Source: Edaphobacter sp. 4G125
GTDB lineage: Bacteria > Acidobacteriota > Terriglobia > Terriglobales > Acidobacteriaceae
Assembly (NCBI RefSeq): GCF_014274685.1
Contig: NZ_CP060393.1
Span: 3,841,501 to 3,905,500 of the forward strand
DNA: 64,000 nt
Direction of reading: 5' to 3'
This document shows, piece by piece, positions 18,405-27,966 of the stretch (position 1 is its first letter; the number at the start of each line of letters is the position of its first letter). A model generated the notes under the pieces. It made no database searches, was not told where the DNA came from, and was given only the letters and a program-made list of their open reading frames with translations. The position numbers and the translations under genes were made by a program.

Positions 18405-18449
18405 TCCACACGGGTCATCAAGTCCTGATTTTTAGAGGAGAAATCGCCC

Positions 18450-20855
18450 ATGCCGACGACACGTCCTGAGAAGACGAAGAAAACATCCGGGATCCTCAGC
18501 GAAGACGAACTACGCAAAATGGACGCCTATTGGCGAGCCTGCAATTACCTCTGCGTCGGCATGCTGTATTTGCAAGAAAACCCTCTTCTTCGTCAGCCTC
18601 TGAAGCCGGAACACATCAAAAACCGTCTGCTCGGCCACTGGGGCTCCGATCCAGGCCAGTCCTTTACCTGGGTCCACCTTAATCGGCTTATCAAAAAGTA
18701 TGACCTCAATCTGATCTTCCTTTCCGGTCCCGGTCACGGCGCTCCGGCGACACTCTCCAACTCTTATCTCGAAGGCGTCTACTCCGAAATCTATCCCGAT
18801 AAGAGCGAAGACGAAGAGGGAATGAAGAAGTTCTTCAAGCAGTTTTCCTTCCCTGGTGGAATCGGGAGCCACTGCACACCTGAAACTCCCGGCTCCATTC
18901 ACGAAGGGGGCGAGCTCGGCTACAGCCTCTCGCACGGATTCGGCGCTGCCTTCGATAATCCCGATCTGATCGTCACCGTCGTCGTCGGAGATGGCGAAGC
19001 CGAAACCGGCCCACTCGCGACGAGCTGGCACTCCAATAAATTTATCGATCCCGTCCGTGATGGGGCCGTGCTTCCTGTCCTGCATCTCAACGGATACAAG
19101 ATCGCCAACCCGACCATCCTGGCGCGTATCTCTCCGGAAGAACTCGAAGCGCTCTTCCGCGGCTATGGCTGGACCCCTTATGTAGTCGAAGGAGATGATC
19201 CGCACCTCATGCATCAGAAGATGGCCGAGGTCACTGAAAAGTGCATCCAGGAAATCCGGGACATCCAATCGAAAGCTCGCAGCAGCAAATCAAAATCGCC
19301 CGAGCGTCCACGCTGGCCCATGATTATCCTGCGCACACCAAAAGGCTGGACTGGCCCCAAAGAAGTCGACGGCCACAAAGTTGAAGGCTTCTGGCGCGCG
19401 CATCAGATTCCGATTCTCGATCCTAAATCCAATCCCAAACACCTCAAGCAGGTTGAAGCCTGGATGAAGAGCTACAAGCCCGACGAACTCTTCGATAAAT
19501 CCGGTCGGTTCATCGAAGAGCTCCGCGAACTCGCCCCCAAAGGGAAAAAACGGATCACGGCCAATCCTCACGCCAACGGAGGTCTCCTTCGCAAACCGCT
19601 TGACCTGCCCGACTTCCGTAAATATGCCGTCGAAGTCAAAAAGCCCGGCCAGATTGAGATCTCTCCGACCTACAACCTCGGCGGATTTCTCCGCGATGTC
19701 ATGCGCAGAAACATGACATCCTTTCGCGTCTTCGGCCCGGATGAAACCGCCTCAAATCGCTTGCAGGTTGTTTACGAAGCCAGCCCGAAGACCTGGATGG
19801 CAAAGATTCTCCCGGAAGACGCAGACGGCACTCTCATTGCGCCTGACGGCCGAGTGATGGAGATGCTTAGCGAGCATACCCTCGAAGGCTGGTTCGAAGG
19901 ATACGTCCTCACCGGCCGTCATGGATTCTTCTCCAGCTACGAAGCCTTCGTCCACATCATCGATTCCATGTTCAATCAGCATGCCAAGTGGCTGGAGAAA
20001 AGCAAACTCGAGCTACGCTGGCGCGCGCCCATCTCTTCGATCAATCTTCTGATTACTTCTCTCGTCTGGCGACAGGACCACAACGGCTTTACCCATCAGG
20101 ACCCCGGCTTTGTTGATGTGGTCGCCAACAAGAGCCCCCATGTAACGCGCATCTATCTTCCGCCCGACGCCAACTGTCTGCTTTCAGTAACGGATCACTG
20201 CTTGCGCAGCGAAAACTACGTCAACGTCATCATCGCCGACAAGGCCCCCCACCTTCAATACCTCAAGATGGAAGACGCGATCAACCATTGCACCAAGGGC
20301 ATCGGTATCTGGGACTGGGCTTCTACCGACGCTGGCGTTGAACCCGACGTCGTCATGGCCTGTGCCGGGGATATTCCTACCGCCGAAGCTCTCGCCGCAA
20401 CAGCCATCTTGCGTGAGCACTGTCCGAACCTGAAGATCCGTTTCGTCAACGTCGTCGATCTCTTCCGCCTGATGCCGGAGACTGAGCACCCTCATGGGCT
20501 CTCCGAACGCGAGTTCGACGCGCTCTTCACCCTCGATAAGCCAGTCATCTTCAACTTCCACGCCTACGCCTCGCTCATCCACAAGTTCACCTACCGCCGT
20601 AGGAACCATAACAATATTCACGTGCGTGGCTATAAGGAGCGAGGCAACATCAACACGCCGCTCGAACTCGCCATCCTGAATCAGATCGACCGCTACGATC
20701 TGGCTATCGACGTCATCGATCGCGTGCCTCGTCTTCAGGCCACGGCTGCTCATCTGAAAGAGTGGCTAAAAAACGAAATCATCGAGAGTATCAACTTCGC
20801 CCATCAGAACGGCATTGACCGTGAAGAGGTCACCAACTGGAAGTGGCCTTTCTAG
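18450..20855 (+). CDS. xfp: xylulose-5-phosphate/fructose-6-phosphate phosphoketolase
   Basis: An 801-residue thiamine-diphosphate enzyme that splits xylulose 5-phosphate (or fructose 6-phosphate) with phosphate to acetyl phosphate and glyceraldehyde 3-phosphate (or erythrose 4-phosphate). It has the full family length. Landmarks are [17 protein letters not shown] (about 96-112), [18 protein letters not shown], the cofactor-binding [15 protein letters not shown] (about 179-193), and the C-terminal [26 protein letters not shown] precedes the ATG. It follows ackA by 45 bases in one operon. The route bypasses lower glycolysis and yields two-carbon units without carbon loss. Confidence 0.96.
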   Translation: MPTTRPEKTKKTSGILSEDELRKMDAYWRACNYLCVGMLYLQENPLLRQPLKPEHIKNRLLGHWGSDPGQSFTWVHLNRLIKKYDLNLIFLSGPGHGAPATLSNSYLEGVYSEIYPDKSEDEEGMKKFFKQFSFPGGIGSHCTPETPGSIHEGGELGYSLSHGFGAAFDNPDLIVTVVVGDGEAETGPLATSWHSNKFIDPVRDGAVLPVLHLNGYKIANPTILARISPEELEALFRGYGWTPYVVEGDDPHLMHQKMAEVTEKCIQEIRDIQSKARSSKSKSPERPRWPMIILRTPKGWTGPKEVDGHKVEGFWRAHQIPILDPKSNPKHLKQVEAWMKSYKPDELFDKSGRFIEELRELAPKGKKRITANPHANGGLLRKPLDLPDFRKYAVEVKKPGQIEISPTYNLGGFLRDVMRRNMTSFRVFGPDETASNRLQVVYEASPKTWMAKILPEDADGTLIAPDGRVMEMLSEHTLEGWFEGYVLTGRHGFFSSYEAFVHIIDSMFNQHAKWLEKSKLELRWRAPISSINLLITSLVWRQDHNGFTHQDPGFVDVVANKSPHVTRIYLPPDANCLLSVTDHCLRSENYVNVIIADKAPHLQYLKMEDAINHCTKGIGIWDWASTDAGVEPDVVMACAGDIPTAEALAATAILREHCPNLKIRFVNVVDLFRLMPETEHPHGLSEREFDALFTLDKPVIFNFHAYASLIHKFTYRRRNHNNIHVRGYKERGNINTPLELAILNQIDRYDLAIDVIDRVPRLQATAAHLKEWLKNEIIESINFAHQNGIDREEVTNWKWPF

Positions 20856-20955
20856 TAAAAAGCAACTCCTCGTCGTACTGTTCATATAGAGCGATACAAT
20901 TCCTGAGCCATGCAATAACCTTGTTGGCTCATTCTTTTTTGTAGCGAGGAATACT

Positions 20956-22059
20956 TTGAAATCAGGAAAGTGGACCACTGCCTTTGCAAGCGCCTTGATT
21001 GCGTTGGCCGCCATTGCTCATGCGCAAGCCAATAAAACAAAGAATGTAGTCATCGTCATGACCGATGGACTTCGCTGGCAGGAAGTCTTCCGCGGAGCCG
21101 ACGCCTCTCTCTTCCCCGACACAAAAGATGCAAATGCCGAAGACAAGAAACTGCGCCAACAGTTCTCTCCCGGAACACCCGAACAGAACCGTACCGCCCT
21201 GATGCCCTTCTTCTGGAACACCATCGCCAAACAAGGCCAGATCTTTGGCGATCGCGATGCGCAATCGAGCGTTGTTGTAACCAATGGATTCAAGTTTTCC
21301 TATCCCGGATATAGCGAAACCCTGACCGGCAGACCAAATCCAGCCATCGATTCAAACGACGCTCCCAACAACCCACATGCAAGCGTGCTGGAGTGGCTGA
21401 ATAACCAGGCTGAATTCAAAGGCAAAGTAGCCGCCTTTGCCATGTGGGATCGTTTTGCCCAGATCCTTCGCAGAAGCGAATCAGGCTTGCCGGTGAACGT
21501 CGCTTACGAGCCGTTGATCCTCTCGCCCATGCCTCAGGGACTCTCCGATTTGAACGCCGTCAAGACCTCACTCCCCCGAATCTTCGGAGACGACGAATCC
21601 TACGATGCGCCAGAGTTCTATCAGGCCCTTGTCTATCTGCATCAGAAGAAGCCACGCGTTCTCTTCATCTCACTTGGCGAAACTGACGATTGGGCTCATC
21701 GCCGAAATTATCCGCAGTACCTTGCTTCAGCGCATCGCTTCGACAGCTACCTGCAGACCCTCTGGAACACGCTTCAATCCATGCCGGAGTATCGAAACTC
21801 CACCACCCTCGTACTGACAACCGATCACGGACGCGGCTCCGGAAAAGAATGGAGCAGCCATGGACAGAAGATTGACGGAGCCGAGAACATTTGGACAGCC
21901 TATCTCGGACCCGACACCCGCGCGCTCGGTCAAAGAGCGAACGTCCCGCAACTCACCCAAGGACAGCTCGCAGCAACCGTAGCCGCTCTCCTCGGCAAAA
22001 ACTTCGGCGCGACCGATCCCTCCATCACGCCCAGCATTACCGACGTCTTAGCTCACTGA
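20956..22059 (+). CDS. secreted alkaline-phosphatase-superfamily protein
   Basis: A 367-residue protein with a signal peptide (KSGKWTTAFASALIALAAIAHA) and the metal-dependent alkaline phosphatase/sulfatase fold. The motif NVVIVMTDGLRWQEVFRG supplies the first metal aspartate, and LVLTTDHGRGSGKEWSSHG supplies the distal Asp-His pair. A nucleophile candidate lies in the YPGYSETLTGRPN segment (Ser or Thr). The TTG start at 20956 is supported by AGCGAGGA. It is separated from xfp by 100 bases and may have its own promoter. Phosphodiesterase and phosphoglycerate-mutase-like roles are alternatives. The substrate is unknown. Confidence 0.8.
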   Translation: MKSGKWTTAFASALIALAAIAHAQANKTKNVVIVMTDGLRWQEVFRGADASLFPDTKDANAEDKKLRQQFSPGTPEQNRTALMPFFWNTIAKQGQIFGDRDAQSSVVVTNGFKFSYPGYSETLTGRPNPAIDSNDAPNNPHASVLEWLNNQAEFKGKVAAFAMWDRFAQILRRSESGLPVNVAYEPLILSPMPQGLSDLNAVKTSLPRIFGDDESYDAPEFYQALVYLHQKKPRVLFISLGETDDWAHRRNYPQYLASAHRFDSYLQTLWNTLQSMPEYRNSTTLVLTTDHGRGSGKEWSSHGQKIDGAENIWTAYLGPDTRALGQRANVPQLTQGQLAATVAALLGKNFGATDPSITPSITDVLAH

Positions 22060-22108
22060 TTCCAATTCATCGAACATCTCTTCGTCGCGCAAGGTACACG
22101 CCATCCAT

Positions 22109-22927
22109 CTACGCTCCGCCGCGCTCCAGCTCCCTCGTCTTCAGCACAATCATGTACTCATAAAACGACTGTAGCGTCGCATAGGTCACTCCGGCTCCGC
22201 CATCCAGAATGGCTCCGCGAAAGAACATCATGTACGCCCACTTGATCAGCGGTCGTGCAGGCATCCTATAAAACAGCGCCTTCTGATGTAGTCTTCGCGT
22301 GTGAAAGTCAGGATCGCGCAGTGCACTCTTCCACGAAGGATTCCGCAGCCCCTGCTGACGATAGATCAGCTCCGCCTCCATCGTCGAATAGGTATTGTGC
22401 TTCGCCACCCAGTGCGCAATCCCTTTTGAAAATGGATAGTGATCCAGCGGATATCCCAGATCCGCCACTCGTCCATCGACCTCAATCACCTCGTTGATGG
22501 CCCGCGTATACTTCGCCCTCTCCGGCCGCACCAGCCGGATATAAAACGGTGAAATCTGCGCATGCTTCAGCCATGTGCCAAACAGAAAATCCCTTCGCCG
22601 CAGCCGGAAGCCCGTCACATTCTCCGACGCCCCCAACACCACCTGCTGCATCTCCCGCGACAGCTCCGCGGTAGGTCGCTCATCCGCATCCAGCAGAAAT
22701 AACCAGGGATATTTGAACTTTACTTCGGTCATCCCCGCATTCCGGTGTGTCGCGTAGTTGTCGAACGCCCGCTGCGTCACCTTTGCTCCCGCAGCCTCCG
22801 CAATCTTCACCGTATCGTCCGTCGAGTATGAATCTAAGACGTGCACATCATCCGACCACGCCACCGACTCCAGGCACCCCGGCAGGTCGCGCTGCTCATT
22901 CTTGGTAAGAATCAGGACCGAAATCAT
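22109..22927 (-). CDS. family 2 glycosyltransferase, WaaE/KdtX-like
   Basis: A 272-residue GT-A glycosyltransferase of the LPS-core beta-glycosyltransferase group. It opens MISVLILTKNEQRDLPGCL, has the SYSTDDTVKIAEAAGAKV nucleotide-binding stretch, the DXD-like LLDADERPT motif and a conserved HPF/HYPFSKGIAHWVAKHNTYS region. A C-terminal amphipathic stretch near KWAYMMFFRGA would hold it at the inner membrane. It likely adds a sugar to lipopolysaccharide or another surface glycan. GGAGGGAG abuts the ATG. It is a single gene convergent with the phosphatase-like gene and divergent from glmS. Confidence 0.88.
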   Translation of the reverse strand: MISVLILTKNEQRDLPGCLESVAWSDDVHVLDSYSTDDTVKIAEAAGAKVTQRAFDNYATHRNAGMTEVKFKYPWLFLLDADERPTAELSREMQQVVLGASENVTGFRLRRRDFLFGTWLKHAQISPFYIRLVRPERAKYTRAINEVIEVDGRVADLGYPLDHYPFSKGIAHWVAKHNTYSTMEAELIYRQQGLRNPSWKSALRDPDFHTRRLHQKALFYRMPARPLIKWAYMMFFRGAILDGGAGVTYATLQSFYEYMIVLKTRELERGGA

Positions 22928-23027
22928 CTCCCTCCATTAGACCATCTCCCCTCCGCCCTTCCCCATGCCCCAAAAGTCCACTTTTTCTCCTCATACAAAA
23001 TCCGTCTTCTCCATCTAAACTCATCCC

Positions 23028-25133
23028 ATGTGCGGAATCGTTGGATACATTGGTCCGAAACCTGTCGTGCCTGTCATTATCGAAGGCCTGCGCCGCCTCG
23101 AATACCGCGGTTATGACTCCGCAGGCATCGCCGTCGCCGGCAACACCGCCGGACTCGAGCTCCGCCGCGCCCCCGGCAAGCTGCGCAATCTCGAAACCGT
23201 CATCGCCGACCATCCCATCACCGGCACCTTCGGCATCGGACACACCCGCTGGGCCACGCACGGTCGCCCCACCGAAGAGAACGCCCACCCACACCGCGAC
23301 TGCACCGGCTCACTCGTCGTCGTCCACAACGGCATCGTCGAAAACTACCTCGCCCTCAAAAAAGAACTGACCGCCGCCGGTCACAAGTTCGTCACCGAAA
23401 CCGACACTGAGATCATCGCCCATCTCATCGAGCAAGAGCTTAAGGACACACCCGAGCTCCCCCTTGAGGAAGCAGTCCGCGAAGCCGTCAAGCGCCTCAC
23501 TGGAGCCTTCGCCATCGGAGTCCTCTCCGCCAACGAGCCCAACAAGCTCGTCGCCGCCCGCATGGGACCACCCGCCGTCATCGGCATTGGCGACGGAGAA
23601 TTCTTCCTCGCCTCCGACGTCCCCGGCATCCTTCACCACACCCGCAACATCCACTTCCTCGCCGACGGCGAACTCGCCGTGCTCACCCGCGAAGGCGTCG
23701 CCCTCTCCGACTTCAATGGCCGCCCACTGCCGCTCAAAACTCAGCGCATCGCCTGGGACCCCATCCAGGCCGAAAAAGCCGGCTACAAGCACTTCATGCT
23801 TAAGGAGATCAACGAGCAGCCTCGCGCCATCCGCGACACCACCCTCGGACGCATCTCTCTCGAAACCGGCCAGGTCTTCCTCGACAATCTCGATCTCTCC
23901 GCCGACGACATCCGCCACGCCGCCCAGATCACCATCGCCGCCTGCGGAACCTCCTGGCACGCCGGACTCGCCGGAAAGTTCATGATCGAACGCCTCGCCC
24001 GCCTCCCCGTCGACGTCGACTACGCCTCCGAGTACCGCTACCGCGATCCCATCCCTAATCCCAAAGCCATTGGCCTGCTCATCACCCAGTCCGGCGAAAC
24101 CGCCGACACCATCGCCGCCCAGACCGAGCTCATCGACAAAGGCTCCAAGACCCTCGCCATCTGCAACGTCGTCGGCTCCGCCATCACCCGCCGCGCCAAC
24201 GGAACCATCACTACCAACGCCGGACCTGAGATCGGTGTCGCCTCCACCAAGGCCTTCACCGCGCAGCTCACCGCGCTCTTCCTCCTCGCTCTCCACCTCG
24301 CCCAAACCCGCAATACCATCACGCCCGAGCAGTCCCTGCACCTCGCCACCGAGCTCTCGAAGATCCCTGGCAAACTCGAGTCCATGCTCTCGCTCAACCG
24401 GCCCAACATTACCGGCATGTCCGAAGGAGTCGCCGCCCCCTCACCCGCACCACCATCTTCTTCGAGTGTCATTCCGGGCGATCGAAGTGGAAGTGTCAGC
24501 GGAAAAAATGAAAGCGTCATCCTCAGCGGAGCGGCGTCAGCCGCGCAGTCGAAGGATCTGCGGTTAACACCGTCAGCCAACATCCCCTCACCCTGGACCG
24601 GCCCCGAGCGCCGCCGCACTCCGCGCCTCTCCCTCGACGAGCAGTGCCAGCACCTCGCCCGCCTCTTCCACTCCGCCAACGACTTCCTCTTCCTCGGCCG
24701 CGGAATCCATTACCCCATCGCCCTCGAAGGCGCTCTCAAGCTCAAGGAGATCTCCTACATCCACGCCGAAGGCTACCCCGCCGGCGAGATGAAGCACGGC
24801 CCCAACGCCCTCATCGACGAGGCCCTGCCCGTCGTCTGCATCGCTACCAAGGACCCCTCCGACCCCGCCAGCGTCCTCAAGTACGAAAAGACCCTCAGCA
24901 ATATTCAGGAGGTCACCGCCCGCTCCGGCCGAGTCATCGCCATCGCCATCCAGGGCGATACCGAAATCCAGCAGATCGTCGAACACACCATCTACATCCC
25001 ACCCGCCCCCGAGCTACTTCTCCCCATCCTCGAAGTCGTTCCGCTACAACTCCTCGCCTACCACATCGCCGTAAGAAGAGGATGCGATGTAGACCAGCCT
25101 AGGAATCTGGCGAAAAGCGTGACGGTGGAATAG
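23028..25133 (+). CDS. glmS: glutamine--fructose-6-phosphate aminotransferase with repeat-derived insert
   Basis: A 701-residue isomerising aminotransferase that makes glucosamine 6-phosphate for peptidoglycan and LPS. Cys2 in [10 protein letters not shown] is the amidase nucleophile (glutaminase domain about 1-225). SIS1 lies at about 295-430 and SIS2 at about 545-690 ([20 protein letters not shown]). Typical GlmS has about 610 residues. The excess is largely a Pro/Ser-rich insert of about 65-75 residues between the SIS domains (about 465-535), whose DNA includes a repeat shared with an intergenic site at 32068. No ribosome binding site is seen, but TAAACT at 23016-23021 suggests a nearly leaderless mRNA. 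No glmS ribozyme is apparent. Confidence 0.96.
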   Translation: MCGIVGYIGPKPVVPVIIEGLRRLEYRGYDSAGIAVAGNTAGLELRRAPGKLRNLETVIADHPITGTFGIGHTRWATHGRPTEENAHPHRDCTGSLVVVHNGIVENYLALKKELTAAGHKFVTETDTEIIAHLIEQELKDTPELPLEEAVREAVKRLTGAFAIGVLSANEPNKLVAARMGPPAVIGIGDGEFFLASDVPGILHHTRNIHFLADGELAVLTREGVALSDFNGRPLPLKTQRIAWDPIQAEKAGYKHFMLKEINEQPRAIRDTTLGRISLETGQVFLDNLDLSADDIRHAAQITIAACGTSWHAGLAGKFMIERLARLPVDVDYASEYRYRDPIPNPKAIGLLITQSGETADTIAAQTELIDKGSKTLAICNVVGSAITRRANGTITTNAGPEIGVASTKAFTAQLTALFLLALHLAQTRNTITPEQSLHLATELSKIPGKLESMLSLNRPNITGMSEGVAAPSPAPPSSSSVIPGDRSGSVSGKNESVILSGAASAAQSKDLRLTPSANIPSPWTGPERRRTPRLSLDEQCQHLARLFHSANDFLFLGRGIHYPIALEGALKLKEISYIHAEGYPAGEMKHGPNALIDEALPVVCIATKDPSDPASVLKYEKTLSNIQEVTARSGRVIAIAIQGDTEIQQIVEHTIYIPPAPELLLPILEVVPLQLLAYHIAVRRGCDVDQPRNLAKSVTVE
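24516..24565 (+). repeat. family C interspersed repeat inside glmS
   Basis: These 50 bases match the intergenic copy at 32068-32117 at 46 positions. They are read in frame as [17 protein letters not shown] within the insert between the two SIS domains of GlmS. Just upstream, 24467-24500 (GTGTCATTCCGGGCGATCGA and on) looks like a second, more degenerate unit of the same kind. Confidence 0.85.
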
Positions 25134-25169
25134 TTTCATTAAATACAAAAATTAGGATGCCCTCAAACT

Positions 25170-26345
25170 ATGGCCGAATCGAACGGGCTGCTTTCTGCCG
25201 AAGAAATTGCTGAGATAAAGCAACGCGCTCTGAGAGCTATAAGCCCCCTGGAGCCTCCGAGCCGCGGTAAAAATTACAGAGTAGGCGATAAACGAACCGA
25301 GGCGGGGAAGAATCTCCCAGAATATTACCTTGTCTACTTCTTACTCGTAGAACTATTGGGATTCCCACGCGGAGGTCGGTGGGAAAAGACTGCTTGGTCC
25401 ATACCGGTGGATTTCGAGGGCAACCTTGCCTTTGTCGAACACAGAAAATTTGGCCTCGGCATTTTCTCTCCTGGCGAGCCTGATGATGAAGTAGTCGCGC
25501 AACAGATCGTGGCTTCGATCAACCGCGGGGTAAGAACTGCAAAAGAATTCTTCAACCATCTCGCTTGGCAAGCAGTAGAACAATCGCAATTAAATGTCAC
25601 CAATACCAGTCGCTGGCTATTTGACAGATATAGGTACATCTACGACCGCTTCCGAGAGAAATCTGAGGAGGCAGAACGTAGAAAAGAGGAAGTGATAACT
25701 ACTCGTAACGAACATAGCAATGGAAGTCACTCAACGATGTATTCACGTCCGAGTTTTCAACTCCGAAGAGAAGCTACTTGGTTTGGGCTTTCGGCCATTG
25801 AGGCGTTCTTTAGTTGGACAGAACATGTACTTGTACATGTCGCTGTTCTGCGTGGAAACATCAAAACCGGTCAAGAAGTGGCAGATCTAGCAAGACAAGA
25901 TTGGCAAATCAAAGTGAGGGCGGCTCTCGACATCAGTTCAGCTGAAACTAAATCTATTTTCGACGATCTCTTGCTAATTAGACGACAGATTCGGAACTAC
26001 ATGGCCCACGGTGCGTTCGGTAAACATGGCGAGGCATTTTTGTTCCATTCAGCCGCCGGGGCTGTTCCGGTGATGTTGACGGAGAACGAACGCTACTCCA
26101 TCTGGGAAGAGCCGATGTTTGATGAGACCTTCGCCTTGCAAAGAGCTGAGGCTTTCATTGAGCACCTATGGTCCGGTGATCTCGCTCCAGCAAAGATCCA
26201 TATCCAAGACGCGAGTCTGCCAACTATCTTGCCTTATGCATCAGATGGAACGTACGCTCGGGCAATGAGTTCGGTCGGCGAAATGGAAGACTTCACGGAA
26301 TATCTATCCCGTCGAATGGATGACGCCGCGAACATGGATTTCTAA
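25170..26345 (+). CDS. unrecognised protein with a HEPN-like RX4H motif
   Basis: A 391-residue protein of no family I can name. The C-terminal half is helical (LRREATWFGLSAIEAFFSW at about 198-216) and contains RRQIRNYMAHGAFG at about 271-284. This holds an R-X4-H motif followed by Gly, the active-site signature of HEPN-fold RNases and nucleotide-modifying proteins. A charged stretch (about 155-180) could be a coiled coil. Base composition is clearly more A/T-rich than in glmS next door, pointing to horizontal acquisition. No antitoxin partner is visible, and the next segment is a decayed transposase. A solitary defence or toxin-type RNase is possible. Function remains unknown. Confidence 0.6.
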   Translation: MAESNGLLSAEEIAEIKQRALRAISPLEPPSRGKNYRVGDKRTEAGKNLPEYYLVYFLLVELLGFPRGGRWEKTAWSIPVDFEGNLAFVEHRKFGLGIFSPGEPDDEVVAQQIVASINRGVRTAKEFFNHLAWQAVEQSQLNVTNTSRWLFDRYRYIYDRFREKSEEAERRKEEVITTRNEHSNGSHSTMYSRPSFQLRREATWFGLSAIEAFFSWTEHVLVHVAVLRGNIKTGQEVADLARQDWQIKVRAALDISSAETKSIFDDLLLIRRQIRNYMAHGAFGKHGEAFLFHSAAGAVPVMLTENERYSIWEEPMFDETFALQRAEAFIEHLWSGDLAPAKIHIQDASLPTILPYASDGTYARAMSSVGEMEDFTEYLSRRMDDAANMDF

Positions 26346-26414
26346 AATGGCGGTAACCTAAGCGTCACATACATTCGAGCGGTGGGTGACCACACATCCA
26401 ATCCTACCCATAAC

Positions 26415-26478
26415 GGGTGCCCCATTCATGGCGCAGTCTTATCGCGACATGAGTAGGCATTCGAGCGAAGCTCGAACC
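26415..26478 (+). repeat. REP-like element R1, upstream of the RAYT remnant
   Basis: Starts GGGTGCCCCATTCATG and ends in a perfect hairpin, TTCGAGC (26460-26466), loop GAA, GCTCGAA (26470-26476). The same element occurs inverted at 27024-27088 and, with a longer hairpin, at 28620-28677. Confidence 0.75.
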
Positions 26479-26509
26479 GTTCTCCCTCACACCGGCCAAA
26501 ATCCAGACC

Positions 26510-27063
26510 ATGCCCGTAGGCCTCGAGCGGAGACAACAAACAGGCCAGTTCCACTTCATCACCTTCAGCTGTTACCACCGTCTCTCCTTCCTCAAAGACC
26601 CCGAACCTAAGAACATCCTCGAACAGGTCATCGAAAAGACCCGGCACTCGCACTCCTCACCATCTACGCCTACGTCCTGATGCCCGAGCACGTCCACCTC
26701 CTGATCAACGAACCGAAGTCCGCACTCTCTCCTCGTTCCTCAGAGTCCTCAAAGGAGAATCCTCCAAACTCCTCAAAGGTTCACGCAACAAGTTCTGTCA
26801 GAGCGTTATTACGACTTCAACACCTTCACCTCCGGAAAATTCGTCGAGACGGTCCAGTACATCCATCGCAATCCCGGGGTCCCCAGACAGCTTGCTGGCT
26901 GGGGTGGAATCCCATCACCCGAAGCATCGTCTCCTGCCCTGAAGACTACTGCTGGAGCAGTTTCAATCACTACGCTATAGGTCATCCCGGCATCATCCAG
27001 ATCGATTGCGAATGGCCCAAAAAGTTTCGTGCTACGCACGAAACCCCACTCATGCCGCGATAA
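26510..27063 (+). pseudogene. REP-associated tyrosine transposase (RAYT, Y1/IS200-like), frameshifted
   Basis: Remnant of a single-strand DNA transposase of the RAYT type. Reading starts at 26510 (MPVGLERRQQTGQFHFITFS) and shifts frame near 26650 into ALLTIYAYVLMPEHVHLLIN, which holds the HxH metal motif. It shifts again near 26725 (LSSFLRVLKGESSKLLKG), again near 26801 (ERYYDFNTFTSGKFVE ... YIHRNP) and finally into SCPEDYCWSSFNHYAIG before the stop at 27063. At least four frame changes make it non-functional. Homology to RAYTs is clear from the ordered motifs. REP-like elements in opposite orientation sit at both ends, the arrangement expected for a RAYT and its own substrate. Confidence 0.85.
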
Positions 27064-27088
27064 AACCCTCGTCACGAATGGGCCACCC
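27024..27088 (-). repeat. REP-like element R3, inverted, at the 3' end of the RAYT remnant
   Basis: On the minus strand it reads GGGTGGCCCATTCGTG, then TCGCGGCATGAGTGGGG, and ends in a hairpin. On the plus strand GTTTCGTGC (27024-27032) pairs with GCACGAAAC (27036-27044) around TAC. Compared with R1 the stem bases differ but pairing is kept, so the structure rather than the sequence is conserved. Confidence 0.75.
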
Positions 27089-27102
27089 AATAATCGCCGT
27101 TT

Positions 27103-27429
27103 CTAACTCATCGATCTCTCGGAAACCGGCTCGTTGATCTGGATCAGCGGCTGGACATTCGTAAAGTTCGCAATATCCCCTACGACCTCTTCGCCCGACG
27201 CTGCAAGCGCGCTCTCGAACGCCTCTTTCGAAACAAACGTCAGCAGCGTGATCACCTCATATCCAGGCCCACCGCCATCGGGAGCAGCAACACCGCGCAT
27301 CCACTCCATCTTCACCAGTCCCAGGCTCGTCCATCGCAGCTGCACCAGCGGCATGTGCTTCTTCTGGTAGTACTCGTGATCGAACCGTGATTCGCCATTC
27401 CGTGGATACAAAACTGAGATAATCGTCAT
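27103..27429 (-). CDS. EthD-family protein
   Basis: A 108-residue dimeric alpha/beta-barrel (ferredoxin-like) protein of the EthD type, named for a protein needed for ethyl tert-butyl ether breakdown. Many members are of unknown role. It begins MTIISVLYPRNG, has the conserved HEYYQKKHMPLV segment and a C-terminal strand FTNVQPLIQINEPV. The start at 27429 is chosen because it matches the family start. Longer in-frame starts would overlap the upstream gene. It follows the 77-residue gene by eight bases, so the two are one operon. Confidence 0.8.
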   Translation of the reverse strand: MTIISVLYPRNGESRFDHEYYQKKHMPLVQLRWTSLGLVKMEWMRGVAAPDGGGPGYEVITLLTFVSKEAFESALAASGEEVVGDIANFTNVQPLIQINEPVSERSMS

Positions 27430-27437
27430 GCCCCGAA

Positions 27438-27671
27438 TCATACCGGACATCCCGCATCCATCCATGCCTTGAAAAGTGCCACCCGATCTTCCGGCCACGG
27501 TTCATCCGGAGGCATCGAACCATCCGCCACCGTGGCATACACGCTCTGTGCATTGGCAGGAACGCACATCCATTTGGGATCATCCAGAGCAATCCCCATC
27601 GGCGTCATGCAATCAATGTCCCCATCCCGAAAAAGCGGTCGAATGTCCTTCGCAAAACTCAGTGCCATCAT
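27438..27671 (-). CDS. small conserved protein resembling a haem-less cytochrome c-like domain
   Basis: A 77-residue protein: FAKDIRPLFRDGDIDCM, a helical middle, then DGSMPPDEPWPEDRVALFK and WMDAGCPV. This pattern matches the short domain seen in cytochrome c-related proteins (DIRPLFR ... GSMP...WP), but no CxxCH haem site is present. There is no signal peptide. It is translationally close to the EthD gene downstream (eight-base gap). The function is unknown, and the resemblance is from memory of the pattern. Confidence 0.55.
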   Translation of the reverse strand: MMALSFAKDIRPLFRDGDIDCMTPMGIALDDPKWMCVPANAQSVYATVADGSMPPDEPWPEDRVALFKAWMDAGCPV

Positions 27672-27966
27672 CCCTCCCGTGGAGCATCCTTCCTTAGGAT
27701 GCTTCTAAGTCCGATCCCACTGCTTGCGTAAGCGCAGGAATGGCTCGCATCTGACTGGTCCTCCACGAATCGGGTGTCCCATCATGCGCCGTTGCAAAGA
27801 GAACGAAACGCACCACATTTCATGCATAGCTTTGCACATGTCTGCAATAAAACTAACGCATTATCAATAGTTTAGGAATGGAACTCGAGCTGCATATCCT
27901 TGTTCATCCTCTACAGCTCTCGAACACGGGCGTTGTAGACATTTCTGTCTGCACAAAGGAATTAAA

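Noticed and set aside
23000..23028. glmS ribozyme or riboswitch upstream of glmS
   Set aside because: The gap to the divergent glycosyltransferase is only about 100 bases, too short for the ribozyme fold, and a -10-like box lies next to the ATG.
23310..24341. A long open frame (343 codons) on the strand opposite glmS
   Set aside because: It is an artefact of high GC: the translation is a run of Gly/Asp/Glu/Val with no family pattern, no ribosome binding site, and glmS is certain on the other strand.
27772..27792. GGGTGTCCCATCATGCG, possible R-family half-element
   Set aside because: Only about 17 bases match and no second arm is seen. It could be chance or a remnant, so it was not listed as a repeat.
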